From Pseudomonadota bacterium (lineage in GTDB: Bacteria; Pseudomonadota; Alphaproteobacteria; UBA1280; RI-95), in assembly GCA_016125375.1 (NCBI GenBank), contig WGLU01000008.1:62001-126000 (forward strand): DNA of 64,000 bases. Direction: 5' to 3'. This document shows positions 51,717 to 60,802 of the stretch, in pieces. Below the pieces are notes generated by a model, which was not told the DNA's origin, searched no databases, and was given only the letters and a program-made list of their open reading frames with translations. The stretch's first letter is position 1. The number at the start of each line of letters is the position of its first letter. The position numbers and the translations under genes were made by a program.

Positions 51717-52532
51717 TTAGTGGTGACCGCCGTTCGGCAGCAGGTAGACGAACAGGTACAGACCAATCCATACTACGTCCACAAAGTGCCAGTACCAGGC
51801 GGTTGCTTCAAAGTAGAAGTGTTCCTTGGCGGAGAAGTCACCTTGCGACAGGCGCAGATGCAGTACCATCAACATGATGGAACCCACAAATACGTGGAAG
51901 CCGTGGAAACCTGTCAGCATGTAGAAGGTCGAGCCATACACGCCGTCATGCAAAGCAAAAGAGGCGTGATGGTATTCGTACATCTGGCAGGACAAGAAGA
52001 TGACACCCAGCAGATAGGTCAGGAAAATCATCTTGCGGGTACGGGAACGGTTACCTTCCTGCATGGCGTGGTGCGCCCATGTTACTGTCACACCAGAGGT
52101 GAGCAGCAGCAGGGTGTTGACCGTCGGCAGGTGCAGGGTCAGGGTTTCAATGTTTTCCGGCGGCCAAACGTTCATGCCGCTCAGGTAAAAGAAGGCGGCG
52201 AAGAAGGCGGCAAAGAACATCACTTCGGAGGCGATAAAGAACACCATACCGTAGCGGTTGGCCAGATCCAGCACAACCGGCACGCTGCCTTCTTTAAAGC
52301 CGCGGTGACGGGCTTCGTGCACCAGCAGGCGCCACCACTGGAACACGCAGAAAGCCAGCAGGGTGAAGCCCATGGCCATAATCAGGTGCGCGATGGAGGC
52401 CGACATGCCAAAGTCAGTCGGGTGCAGGGTGAACAGGAACCCGAAAGCCATGATACCGCCGCCGATGCAGCTCAGCGGTGCCCAGATGCTGGGGGCCGGG
52501 ATAAAAAAGTCGTGGTCGTGATGATGTGCCAT
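51717..52532 (-). CDS. ctaE: Cytochrome c oxidase subunit III
   Basis: 271 residues, seven membrane segments. Seen: the MGFTLLAFCVFQWWRLLVHEARH region, FIASEVMFFAAFFAAFFYLSG (glutamate that supports stable turnover), LLTSGVTVTWAHHAM, GFHGFHVFVGSIML and the C-terminal EATAWYWHFVDVVWIGLYLFVYLLPN. Part of the aa3-type oxidase. Last gene of the oxidase operon. Confidence 0.97.
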   Translation of the reverse strand: MAHHHDHDFFIPAPSIWAPLSCIGGGIMAFGFLFTLHPTDFGMSASIAHLIMAMGFTLLAFCVFQWWRLLVHEARHRGFKEGSVPVVLDLANRYGMVFFIASEVMFFAAFFAAFFYLSGMNVWPPENIETLTLHLPTVNTLLLLTSGVTVTWAHHAMQEGNRSRTRKMIFLTYLLGVIFLSCQMYEYHHASFALHDGVYGSTFYMLTGFHGFHVFVGSIMLMVLHLRLSQGDFSAKEHFYFEATAWYWHFVDVVWIGLYLFVYLLPNGGHH

Positions 52533-52544
52533 TGGTATGCCCTC

Positions 52545-52820
52545 TTACTCGGCTTGTTCGTACATCGGCAGTTTTTTGCCGCTGTAGCTGATCGGGTAGT
52601 CAGCGTTGAACTTTTTGAAAAATTCGGCGTGCGTACCGTTGGTTACCGTTAACCCGTGCATCACGCAAAAGAAGTACGTCACCGCCACACCGATAACAAC
52701 GGCTGTCGCCTTCATCAGCAGGTGGAAGGTTTGGTTGTACTCGGCCAGCAGGGCCGCTTTGTCGTAGTGCAGCTTAGGCTCTGCAGCAGATTTTTTAGCC
52801 GTTGTTTTGGTCGTTGCCAC
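52545..52820 (-). CDS. Small oxidase-associated single-pass membrane protein
   Basis: 91 residues: a lysine-rich N terminus, one membrane segment (about residues 36-56) preceded by HYDKAALLAEYNQTFHLLMKA. This resembles the small aa3-type subunit IV found in alphaproteobacterial oxidases, though I cannot confirm the family. Located between ctaD and ctaE with short gaps, so most likely an oxidase subunit or assembly factor. Confidence 0.75.
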   Translation of the reverse strand: MATTKTTAKKSAAEPKLHYDKAALLAEYNQTFHLLMKATAVVIGVAVTYFFCVMHGLTVTNGTHAEFFKKFNADYPISYSGKKLPMYEQAE

Positions 52821-52822
52821 GG

Positions 52823-52990
52823 TTAATGTCCCCTTAAGTAGAGTATACGCGTCACAAATGCTGAAGCCACCAACAGTGCAATAAGCACCGACAGCACCAT
52901 CAGCAGGTGACGGTTGGCCGAACGTGTCTCGTCAACACGCTCGGCCGCCGTCTTGGTGCCTTTCTGGGTCTCGTTACGGACGGACGACAT
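52823..52990 (-). CDS. 55-codon single-pass membrane protein in the oxidase operon
   Basis: Minus-strand reading frame from the ATG at 52990 with AGGAG ten bases upstream, ending TAA two bases before the next start. The product has a hydrophilic N terminus rich in K, T and E (about residues 1-28), then one membrane segment (HLLMVLSVLIALLVASAFV) and the tail TRILYLRGH. Exact fit between ctaD and the next gene, ribosome site and amphipathic layout support a real gene. Possibly a tiny oxidase subunit or assembly factor (inference). Confidence 0.78.
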   Translation of the reverse strand: MSSVRNETQKGTKTAAERVDETRSANRHLLMVLSVLIALLVASAFVTRILYLRGH

Positions 52991-53004
52991 GTGCGCCCAG
53001 CTCC

Positions 53005-54636
53005 TTACTTGACCACAGGGATTTTTTCAAAGTTATGCTCAGGCGGCGGGCTGGAAACCTGCCACTCAAGCGTATGGCCGCCCCACGGGTTGCTGCCGGC
53101 AAGCTTGCCGTGCTTGGCAGACCAGAAGGCGTTGATAATCAGCAGAATCTGTGTTGCGCCCAGGCCAAAGGCACCGATGGAGCACAGCAGGTTCAGGTCG
53201 CTGAATACCGGGTTATAGTCCGGAATACGGCGCGGCATGCCCATCAGCCCGAGGAAGTGCATCGGGAAGAAGGTCACGTTCATGAAGATGAACGTCAGCC
53301 AGAAGTGGACGCTGCCCATTTTTTCGCTCATCAGGCGGCCGAACATTTTCGGGAACCAGTAGTACACGCCAGCCATGATGCTCAGGAACGAACCGGCAAA
53401 GAATACGTAGTGAATGTGTGCCACAACGTAGTAGGTGTCGTGAATCTGGTAGTCAACCGGTGCGGCAGCGCAAACGATGCCGGACAGACCACCAATTGTG
53501 AACAGGCCCACAAAAGCGATGGCGAATTTCATGGAGGTGGTGAACTCGAGCACACCTTCCCACATGGTTGCCAGCCAGTTGAATACCTTGATACCTGTCG
53601 GTACACCAATCAGGAAGGTCATGGCCATGAACATCATCTGTGCACGGGGATCCATACCCACGGTGAACATGTGGTGCGCCCAGACCAGGCAACCCAGCAC
53701 GGCGATACCGATAATCGCCCACACCATGGTGATGTAGCCAAACAGCGGCTTGCGGGAGAAGGTGGCAATCACCTCGGAAATAATCCCGAAGCCCGGCAGA
53801 ATCATAATGTACACGGCAGGGTGCGAGTAGAACCAGAAGATGTGCTGGTACAGCACAGGGTCACCGCCACCGGCCATGTTAAAGAAGGAGGTACCGAAGT
53901 TACGGTCGGTCAGCAGCATGGTCACGGCACCGGCCAGTACAGGCGTTGCAATCAGCTGCAACCAGGCAGTTACCAGCATGGACCAGACGAACAACGGCAT
54001 TTTGAACAGGGTCATGCCAGGCGCGCGCATGTTCAGGGTGGTCACGATAAAGTTAATCGATCCCAGAATAGAGCTGGCACCAGCCAGGTGGATACCCAAA
54101 ATCCACATATCCATCCCCGGGCCCGGCGAGTAGGCAGCCGATGTCAGCGGGGGGTAGGAGGTCCAGCCGGCACCCGGTGCGCCGCCCGGTACAAAGAACG
54201 ACAGCAGCATCAGCAGGCCGGAGAACGGCAGAATCCAGAACGACCAGTTGTTCAGGCGCGGGAAGGCCATATCCGGGGAACCGATCATGATGGGCACAAA
54301 GAAGTTACCCAGGCCGATAAATGCCGGAATAATGGCAAAGAAAATCATGAACGTGGCATGCATCGCCGTCATCTGGTTGAAAAACTCGCCAGAGAAACTG
54401 AAGGTGAACGGGCCAACGCTGAACGGGTGGTTCAGCAGCTGGTAACCGGCTTCAGCCAGTTCAGCGCGGATGAACATCGCAAACAGACCGCCGATGATGA
54501 AAAAGTTCAGCGCCGTCAGCAGGTACATCTTGCCGATGTCTTTATGGTTGGTCGTGGTCAGATAGTACATGAACCCTTTTTTGGAGGGTGCATGGTCATG
54601 GTGACCGTGATTATCGGAGATTGCTTCTGCACTCAT
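53005..54636 (-). CDS. ctaD: Cytochrome c oxidase subunit I, YS-motif (A2-like) type
   Basis: 543 residues, twelve membrane segments with heme a, heme a3 and copper B. Histidines are seen in the MHATFMIFFA, HHMFTVGMDPR and AHIHYVFFAGS regions. The helix VI motif reads FYSHPAVYIMILPGFGIISEV (residues about 269-289) rather than GHPEVY, so the D-channel glutamate of A1 enzymes is absent and the Tyr-Ser pair of A2-type enzymes takes its place. Catalyses oxygen reduction with proton pumping. Starts a compact ctaD, small ORFs, ctaE operon downstream of ctaG. Confidence 0.97.
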   Translation of the reverse strand: MSAEAISDNHGHHDHAPSKKGFMYYLTTTNHKDIGKMYLLTALNFFIIGGLFAMFIRAELAEAGYQLLNHPFSVGPFTFSFSGEFFNQMTAMHATFMIFFAIIPAFIGLGNFFVPIMIGSPDMAFPRLNNWSFWILPFSGLLMLLSFFVPGGAPGAGWTSYPPLTSAAYSPGPGMDMWILGIHLAGASSILGSINFIVTTLNMRAPGMTLFKMPLFVWSMLVTAWLQLIATPVLAGAVTMLLTDRNFGTSFFNMAGGGDPVLYQHIFWFYSHPAVYIMILPGFGIISEVIATFSRKPLFGYITMVWAIIGIAVLGCLVWAHHMFTVGMDPRAQMMFMAMTFLIGVPTGIKVFNWLATMWEGVLEFTTSMKFAIAFVGLFTIGGLSGIVCAAAPVDYQIHDTYYVVAHIHYVFFAGSFLSIMAGVYYWFPKMFGRLMSEKMGSVHFWLTFIFMNVTFFPMHFLGLMGMPRRIPDYNPVFSDLNLLCSIGAFGLGATQILLIINAFWSAKHGKLAGSNPWGGHTLEWQVSSPPPEHNFEKIPVVK

Positions 54637-54724
54637 GATGTTCTCACACCTGTAGATATGATTTGAAAAAACCGTTTACGTTATAGCACTTCTTTTTGTG
54701 GTGATAAACCACTTTCACGCCGAC

Positions 54725-55273
54725 TCACCCTTCGTACCTGAACATGGTGTACTGGAAGGTGATGGTATGAATCCCTTTAGGCAGGTCCGGCTTGATAATA
54801 AAGCTGACCGGCAGGTTGACGGCCTCCCCCGCGGGGTAGGTATGGGCGTCAAAACAAAAACATTGTTCAAGATCAATATATTGCAGCACATCAACCACGT
54901 CATCGTCGCCTTGTCCCAACGCCTGGTGGACGGCAATACCTTCGATGGCCTTATCCGATGTGTTGCGGGCTGTGTAGGCGACCAGCGTCGGCTCGCCCAA
55001 GTGGAGTTTCAATGCGACGGTCTGGGGGGCAAATTCAAGCGGAAAATCTCGGTTCACAGTCCCCATAAAACGGACTGTAACCGTCCGGTCGGATATTGCC
55101 ACCGGCGCACCGGAAGGTGCACGGCGCAAATCAGTCCCCACCTGCGCAATCGGAATCCCGATAGCCTGACAAAACGATTTGTACAAAGGTACAAAAGCGT
55201 ATGCCAGCCCCAGCATGGCCAGCACAAGAACCGTTAGAATCACGCCAAGTCTGCTGTTACTGCGCTTTGCCAT
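54725..55273 (-). CDS. ctaG: Cytochrome c oxidase assembly protein CtaG (Cox11)
   Basis: 182 residues. One N-terminal membrane segment (about 9-30) and a periplasmic copper-binding domain with CFCFDAHTYPAGE near residue 135, which carries the copper cysteines. It supplies copper B to subunit I. Start nine bases downstream of the ctaB stop, so co-transcribed. Confidence 0.95.
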   Translation of the reverse strand: MAKRSNSRLGVILTVLVLAMLGLAYAFVPLYKSFCQAIGIPIAQVGTDLRRAPSGAPVAISDRTVTVRFMGTVNRDFPLEFAPQTVALKLHLGEPTLVAYTARNTSDKAIEGIAVHQALGQGDDDVVDVLQYIDLEQCFCFDAHTYPAGEAVNLPVSFIIKPDLPKGIHTITFQYTMFRYEG

Positions 55274-55282
55274 CGGGCCACC

Positions 55283-56212
55283 TCACAGGAATGTATCGGC
55301 CACCATGGCGGCAAACAACAGCGCCAGATAGCTCAACGAAAACTTGAATGCGTCCATGGCCAGCTCTGTGCCTTGGGTGCGCATCAAACGGACGCATTTG
55401 TAGAGCCAGACCAACCCCAGCACCACAGCACTGCAAAAGTAAATCGGCCCGAACGACGGGTGCAGCAAGGTCATCCACAAGGTCACAGGAATCAGCAACA
55501 ACATGTAATAGACAATCTGGATTTTGGTCTCGGTCTCGCCTTTGACCACGGGCAACATCGGTACACCTGCCTTGGTATAGTCTGTGTTTTTACGCAGCGC
55601 CAGCGCCCAGAAGTGCGGCGGCGTCCACAGGAAAATGATGGAGAACATCACCCACGGCACCCAGTCCGCTACGTTGTTCTGTACAGCCGCCCAACCCACC
55701 AGCGGCGGGAAGGCACCGGCAGCGCCCCCGATAACAATGTTCTGCACCGTCCGGCGTTTCAGCACAAAGGTGTACACCAGTACATAGAACAAATACCCGC
55801 TTAACGCCATGGCAGCGGTCCACAGGTTGACCATCAAGGCCAGATAGGCCGTTGAAACAACCCCGAGCGCAATGCCGTAAAACAAGACAAAACCGGGCTT
55901 CATGCGGCCCCCCGGCAGTGGCCGGTTGCGTGTGCGCATCATCACCGCGTCAATATCGCGGTCGTACCACATATTTACGGCGTTGGCGCCACCCGCCGAC
56001 AGGGCCAACCCCAGACAGGTATGGGCAATCAGTTGCCAGCTCAGCAAGTCCATATTGCCGTTGGTCGCCACCAGCATGGCGCACAGGCAGGTAATCACCA
56101 GCAGTACAATGATGCGCGGCTTGGTCAGCATGACCAAATCACGCCAGAACGCCCGCATTCTGGCGCGGGCGCGAGGTGTCTTACGCGTCTGCTCCGTCAT
56201 GCTCAATGCCAT
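55283..56212 (-). CDS. ctaB: Protoheme IX farnesyltransferase
   Basis: 309 residues, polytopic UbiA-superfamily enzyme that makes heme O from heme B. Motifs: NMWYDRDIDAVMMRTRNRPLPGG (first Asp motif) and KNTDYTKAGVPMLPVVKGE (second region). Start: ATG at 56212 with AAGG at six-base spacing, overlapping the heme A synthase stop by ten bases. Confidence 0.96.
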   Translation of the reverse strand: MALSMTEQTRKTPRARARMRAFWRDLVMLTKPRIIVLLVITCLCAMLVATNGNMDLLSWQLIAHTCLGLALSAGGANAVNMWYDRDIDAVMMRTRNRPLPGGRMKPGFVLFYGIALGVVSTAYLALMVNLWTAAMALSGYLFYVLVYTFVLKRRTVQNIVIGGAAGAFPPLVGWAAVQNNVADWVPWVMFSIIFLWTPPHFWALALRKNTDYTKAGVPMLPVVKGETETKIQIVYYMLLLIPVTLWMTLLHPSFGPIYFCSAVVLGLVWLYKCVRLMRTQGTELAMDAFKFSLSYLALLFAAMVADTFL

Positions 56213-57183
56213 GGAATACCTTTGGTGGACAGCTCTTTGGGCCCCATGTGGATCTTAGCGATACCTATCAATGTCATGGTATAAACCAGCATCCCCCAGG
56301 CGAGGTGGGTTACGCTCAGGATCTGATAGTAATCTGGATAGTTCTCAAAGCTGTAAAGCACAGCCACGCCAAAAGCAACCTGCCCCAGAACGAACATATG
56401 CACCAGACGGGCGGATTTGCGCACCTGCGGGTCCTCGCGTTTGGCAACAATCATCAACACAATGGTCCAGATGAACGTTGTCAGCGCCAGATAACGGTGC
56501 TTCATATGTAACAACTGCTGGAAGTCGCCCTTCGGCATCCAGCTGCCCTGACAGCTGAACAAACCGCCGCAGCTGCCCCCGGCATGGGCGGAAGAAACCA
56601 TCGCCCCCATAATCATGGTGCAATAGACCAACAACAGCATAATGTAGAAGGCTTTTTTGGCGCGTGCATTAACCTCGATACCGCGGCTGATCGGACGGCG
56701 GGAAGCCGTCATCATCAACCAGCTTACGGCAGAGAGCACCAGCACCGCATTACCCAAGTGCAGGGCCACGGTCCAGTGCAAATTGCTCATTTTAATTGTC
56801 AAACCACCCACAAGAACCTGCGAAATCAGGAACAACAAGGCAATGCCGGCCACCTTCCACAGGCGCGGGTGGACTTTACGCAGGAACAACGACCAGATAA
56901 ACGCCGCCAGAATCATCAGCCCCGTAATTTTGGCCAGCAGGCGGTGGCCCCACTCAAAGGCAACCTGCCACCACATATACGTATGGCCCTGGGAGATATA
57001 ACCACCTTCCGGCGCAGGGAACGGAATCAGCTGCCCGTAGCAGAACGGCCAGTCGGGGCAAGACATGCCGGAGTCGGTCACACGGGTCGCGGAACCGACA
57101 ACGATAAGAATAAAGGTAATGAGGGTGGTCAGTACTGCCCACCCTCTAAAAGCCACAAGGCGTTTGTCCGGAAAATCCGTCAT
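56203..57183 (-). CDS. ctaA: Heme A synthase (Cox15 type)
   Basis: 326 residues, eight membrane segments. Heme-ligand histidines lie in FEWGHRLLAKITG, VALHLGNAVL, MKHRYLALTT and VTHLAWGML. Cysteine pairs CPDWPFC and CGGLFSC match the form with periplasmic disulfides. Oxidises heme O to heme A. In the same operon as ctaC and ctaB. Confidence 0.95.
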   Translation of the reverse strand: MTDFPDKRLVAFRGWAVLTTLITFILIVVGSATRVTDSGMSCPDWPFCYGQLIPFPAPEGGYISQGHTYMWWQVAFEWGHRLLAKITGLMILAAFIWSLFLRKVHPRLWKVAGIALLFLISQVLVGGLTIKMSNLHWTVALHLGNAVLVLSAVSWLMMTASRRPISRGIEVNARAKKAFYIMLLLVYCTMIMGAMVSSAHAGGSCGGLFSCQGSWMPKGDFQQLLHMKHRYLALTTFIWTIVLMIVAKREDPQVRKSARLVHMFVLGQVAFGVAVLYSFENYPDYYQILSVTHLAWGMLVYTMTLIGIAKIHMGPKELSTKGIPWH

Positions 57184-57201
57184 CCTAAAAGCGCCGCCCG
57201 G

Positions 57202-58044
57202 TTACAGGGTCGTACCCATGACGGTGGCGATTTCAGCTGCCGGCATTGGCTGCAGGCCGCTTTCAACACGGCGTGTGTTCACCCATTTAACCCAGTCGGC
57301 CTTATCCAGTACTTTGACGTTGAAGAACATCTCACCGTGGGCGCCGCCGCACAGTTCGGCACACTGGCCGATGTAGTCGCCGGGGCGCTCGGCGTTAAAC
57401 CAGACGTGGTTCACACGGCCTGGAATAGCATCCACCTTTACGCCCATGGACGGTACAAAGAAGGCGTGCAGCACATCAACAGCGGTCACATCCATCTTGA
57501 TATTGGCACCAACCGGCACAACCAGATCCTTGACGTAGCGCTCTACGCCGGCGGAGGACAACTCGGCATGGGGCTTGTCAGCCTCAGCACCGGTAATGCC
57601 CAGATCCGGGTAGCGGAAATCCCAGTTGAACTGGTAGGCAATGGCCTCAACGGTCATACCCTTCTCAGGCATGCGTTTGAGGTAAAACAGGGCTTCGTAA
57701 GCCTTCCAGGTAATTGCCAGACAGATAATCACCGGAATAATGGTCCAGACGATTTCCAGCGGTGTGTTGTGAGAGAACTTTTTAGCCTTTTCAACGCCAC
57801 GCTTGCTGCTGCGGCGGAAACGGAAGATGGCATACAGCAGCACACCTTCAACCAGCAGACCAATCACAACCGTGATCCAGAAAATAAAGTCATAGGTTTC
57901 TGCAATCGTGGTGGCGACGGAGCTGTTCGGTGTCTGGAAGCCCAGCGGGTGGGCCAGACCGTCGAATTTCATTTCTGTGGCAATGGCAACTTGGGTAGCA
58001 GCCAGCATCAGCGCGGCCACAAGGCTAACGAATCGGGTGATCAT
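57202..58044 (-). CDS. ctaC: Cytochrome c oxidase subunit II
   Basis: 280 residues. Signal peptide (about 1-22), two membrane segments (about 50-72 and 95-115), then a periplasmic CuA domain: DVLHAFFVPSMGVKVDAIPG and the copper motif CAELCGGAHGEMFF near residue 235. No cytochrome c domain is fused. First gene of the oxidase operon; start ATG at 58044. Confidence 0.97.
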   Translation of the reverse strand: MITRFVSLVAALMLAATQVAIATEMKFDGLAHPLGFQTPNSSVATTIAETYDFIFWITVVIGLLVEGVLLYAIFRFRRSSKRGVEKAKKFSHNTPLEIVWTIIPVIICLAITWKAYEALFYLKRMPEKGMTVEAIAYQFNWDFRYPDLGITGAEADKPHAELSSAGVERYVKDLVVPVGANIKMDVTAVDVLHAFFVPSMGVKVDAIPGRVNHVWFNAERPGDYIGQCAELCGGAHGEMFFNVKVLDKADWVKWVNTRRVESGLQPMPAAEIATVMGTTL

Positions 58045-58162
58045 GGTCTCTTTCTCTCTCCAGCGAAATCAGGGCGGAAAAAATGTTAGCGTAACCATAA
58101 TCCATTCATGGACGATATGCCAGCCCATTTTCAAAGCAAAAAACCGGATAGTAATCTTACCC

Positions 58163-58191
58163 TTGGCGCGGGCGGTTCCGATGCGTATGAT
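58163..58191 (+). promoter_or_regulatory. tldD promoter
   Basis: TTGGCG, 17-base spacer, TATGAT, about 39 bases upstream of the tldD start in the gap divergent from ctaC. Confidence 0.7.
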
Positions 58192-58229
58192 TGGGTGAGT
58201 TTTTACCCCGCCACAAGAACCGGAACACC

Positions 58230-59660
58230 ATGAAAAACGACCCGCACGCCCTGTTTTTGACCCATTTGAATCTGAGCGCCACCCAGTTGGGCGGCCTTGT
58301 GAGCGATGCCCTGCACGGCGCCGACGACGGCGAGCTTTTCCTGGAATCCCGCCAGAGCGAACTGCTGGTGTTGGAAGACGGGCGTGTCAAAACATCTACC
58401 TACGCGAACGATCAGGGTTTTGGCCTGCGCCGCGTCGTCGGCGAGTTTGCCGGGCTCGTACACGGCAACCAGATGACGCCCTTTGCCCTTAAGGCCGCCG
58501 CCAAAGACCTGCGCGCCGTAGCCGAAGCCGACCGCAAGCATTTCTACACACCTGACCTGCCCGCCATCAAGGGGCTTTACCCGGCCCACAATCCACTGGG
58601 CGACCATGCACTGGGCGATAAAATTGCTCTGCTCTCGCAAATTGATGCCTATGTCCGCAAACAAAGCCCCGACGTCAAGCAGGTCATCGTATCCCTGCGG
58701 GGCGAGCACCAGAACGTGATGATTATCCGTGCGGACGGCCAATTACTGACCGACGTGCGCCCGCTGGTGCGCATGGATGTACAGGTGATTCTGGAAAAGA
58801 ACGGCAAGCGTGAGAGCGGCCATAACGGTTTTGGCAGCCGCGTCGACTATAAAGATATGTTCACCCCTACCCGCTGGCAGGCTGCTGCGGACGAGGCGCT
58901 GCGCATGGCCGGCGTCATGCTGGATGCCAAGCCCGCCCCTGCGGGCGAAATGCCTGTCATCATGAGTGCCGGATGGTCCGGCGTGCTGCTGCACGAGGCT
59001 GTAGGCCACGGATTGGAGGGTGACTTCAACCGTAAAGGCACATCTGCGTTTGCAGGTCTGCTGGGCCAGCAGGTTGCCGCCAAAGGCGTCACCGTCGTCG
59101 ATGACGGCTCGCTTGCCAACCGCCGCGGCTCTGTGACCATTGATGACGAAGGCACGCCCGGCCAATATACAGTTCTGATAGAGGACGGCATCCTGCGCGG
59201 CTACATGCAGGACCGCCTGAATGCCCGCCTGATGGGCATGGCGCCCACCGGCAACGGCCGCCGCGAATCCTATGCCCATGAACCCCTGCCCCGCATGACC
59301 AACACGTACATGCTCGGCGGGAATGACACACCCGAGGATATTATCAAGGACACCAAATACGGCCTGTATGCCAAAACCTTTGGCGGCGGACAGGTGGACA
59401 TCACCTCCGGCAGTTACGTTTTCAACGTGTCAGAGGCCTATCTGGTGGAAGACGGCAAAATCACAGCCCCTGTTAAAGGTGCCTCGCTTATCGGCAACGG
59501 GCCGGAATCCCTTAAATATGTAGACCGCATCGGCAACGATATGTCCCTCGACCCCGGCATCGGCACCTGTGGCAAGTCCGGTCAGGGTGTGCCTGTGGGC
59601 GTGGGCCAGCCAACACTGCGTTTGTCTGCGGGTGTAACTGTTGGCGGCACCGGCCAATAA
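58230..59660 (+). CDS. tldD: TldD metalloprotease
   Basis: 476 residues. Partner of TldE/PmbA in proteolysis of unfolded or modified peptides. The metal motif HEAVGHGLEGD lies near residue 255; also ESRQSELLVLEDGRVKTS at the N terminus and QVDITSGSYVFNVSEAYLV, GIGTCGKSGQGVPVGVGQPTLR near the end, where the cysteine ligand sits. Start: ATG at 58230; a longer in-frame start at 58191 overlaps the promoter. tldE is not in this window. Confidence 0.96.
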   Translation: MKNDPHALFLTHLNLSATQLGGLVSDALHGADDGELFLESRQSELLVLEDGRVKTSTYANDQGFGLRRVVGEFAGLVHGNQMTPFALKAAAKDLRAVAEADRKHFYTPDLPAIKGLYPAHNPLGDHALGDKIALLSQIDAYVRKQSPDVKQVIVSLRGEHQNVMIIRADGQLLTDVRPLVRMDVQVILEKNGKRESGHNGFGSRVDYKDMFTPTRWQAAADEALRMAGVMLDAKPAPAGEMPVIMSAGWSGVLLHEAVGHGLEGDFNRKGTSAFAGLLGQQVAAKGVTVVDDGSLANRRGSVTIDDEGTPGQYTVLIEDGILRGYMQDRLNARLMGMAPTGNGRRESYAHEPLPRMTNTYMLGGNDTPEDIIKDTKYGLYAKTFGGGQVDITSGSYVFNVSEAYLVEDGKITAPVKGASLIGNGPESLKYVDRIGNDMSLDPGIGTCGKSGQGVPVGVGQPTLRLSAGVTVGGTGQ

Positions 59661-59676
59661 AAATGCACGCCAAAGG

Positions 59677-59705
59677 TTGACGCAGCGCGGCGGGTCGCCT
59701 ATATC
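59677..59705 (+). promoter_or_regulatory. Promoter of the secreted small protein gene
   Basis: TTGACG, 17-base spacer, TATATC, about 34 bases before the start at 59739. Confidence 0.7.
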
Positions 59706-59738
59706 TCCCTCTAAGTTTGTTTGTGAAGGGATGTTCTG

Positions 59739-60158
59739 ATGTTGAAAGTTCTGTTGACCGCCTGCCTGACCCTGTCTGCAATTGCAGCACAGGCTGAAGA
59801 TGGCACCACCGTGGTTACCACCACGCCGCGCACGGTTACCTACAGCACCACCACCAGCACCTACACATCTCTGCCCAATGGTGGTTTCCACAGCCGCAAG
59901 ACTTTCGAAGAGCGTGCCAACAGCAGCACCCAGACCGTCACCACGTCGTCCAAGAGCACCTTTACCCGTGGCCGCGGCCGCCTGAACTGTAACGCCAACG
60001 GTTGTTTCCGCCGCACCGGCGCCTATGTTGTTGCCCCGTCCAACAGCTCCTACCGCGACACCTTTTCCGGTACCCTGCGCCCGAACAACCTGACCAGCAA
60101 CCCGGGCGTAAGCACTGTTCGCCTGCAACCGGTTACCTTGCAGGTCTTCAACCGCTAA
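59739..60158 (+). CDS. Secreted Thr/Ser-rich small protein, unknown function
   Basis: 139 residues. Signal peptide of about 19 residues ending AAQAE. The mature part is very rich in Thr and Ser (about residues 20-75), then basic (TRGRGRLNC) with two cysteines in LNCNANGCFRR, and a C-terminal beta-like tail. Probably periplasmic or exported; possible disulfide. No family recognised. Start: ATG at 59739 with AAGGGA upstream. Confidence 0.8.
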   Translation: MLKVLLTACLTLSAIAAQAEDGTTVVTTTPRTVTYSTTTSTYTSLPNGGFHSRKTFEERANSSTQTVTTSSKSTFTRGRGRLNCNANGCFRRTGAYVVAPSNSSYRDTFSGTLRPNNLTSNPGVSTVRLQPVTLQVFNR

Positions 60159-60177
60159 CGATTTAAGATTTCTCCAC

Positions 60178-60210
60178 AAAAAAGGGACGCTTGCGCGTCC
60201 CTTTCCTTTT
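60178..60210. terminator. Bidirectional terminator between convergent small genes
   Basis: AAAGGGACGC/GCGTCCCTTT stem with TTGC loop, A run on the left and T-rich tail on the right. Confidence 0.9.
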
Positions 60211-60223
60211 TCGCTTGATGGGG

Positions 60224-60745
60224 TCAGTCCGCGTCTTCGAGGCCAGCAGCAAAGGCATCCAGCGCGGCACGTTCCTGCTTATAGGCCACCAGCCATTCGC
60301 GGTAGTACTGCAAGTACACGACCGCCAGCCGTTCTGCGGCAGCCATCTGGTCCTTTCGGCCACCATTGATGGCGCGGTAAAGCGCTTCCACCACCATTTT
60401 CAGGCGGTCACGGGCAGCGGTGGCGATTTCGGTCTGCTGTTCGACCAGCCGGTACTGGCGAGCGAAACCCTTGGTCAGGTCAGCCGTCAGCTCGTCCGCA
60501 TCCATCAGCGCATTGGTCTGCGCATCCAGCACGGAGATTTTCTTGGCTTCGCCGCCTTTGGCGGTCAGCGCCCAATCCAGCAGTTCCTTGGCGGTTTCCA
60601 GCGCCAGACGGTCCAGCACGGTGGTATCGTCGGCATCCAGCGCATCAATGCAGGCAATGCGCAGACGCTCTTCCTGCTCGTTGGTCAGGATTTGCGGCTT
60701 GCTCACAAAAGCGAGCACCTGCCGCAGCGTGTTGAGGGTGGTCAT
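60224..60745 (-). CDS. Helical soluble protein, unknown function
   Basis: 173 residues, almost entirely helical, charged and alanine-rich, with no signal peptide. A segment near residues 105-150 (AARDRLKMVVEALYRAI, AAAERLAVVYLQYYREW) has a pattern similar to the C-terminal helices of the three tandem family proteins, but this may only reflect helical composition. Start: ATG at 60745, with a GGGA-type site upstream; preceded by a pyrimidine-rich leader and promoter that lies in the end of rsmE. Confidence 0.78.
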   Translation of the reverse strand: MTTLNTLRQVLAFVSKPQILTNEQEERLRIACIDALDADDTTVLDRLALETAKELLDWALTAKGGEAKKISVLDAQTNALMDADELTADLTKGFARQYRLVEQQTEIATAARDRLKMVVEALYRAINGGRKDQMAAAERLAVVYLQYYREWLVAYKQERAALDAFAAGLEDAD

Positions 60746-60802
60746 GGAGAATATCCCTGAAGTTCGGGAGAGGAAAAAGGTCCAAAAAAGCTTTACGGCG
60801 CC

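Noticed and set aside
52924-54666. 580-codon open frame on plus, antisense to ctaD
   Set aside because: ctaD is certain; the antisense product is low-complexity His/Gly/Gln-rich.
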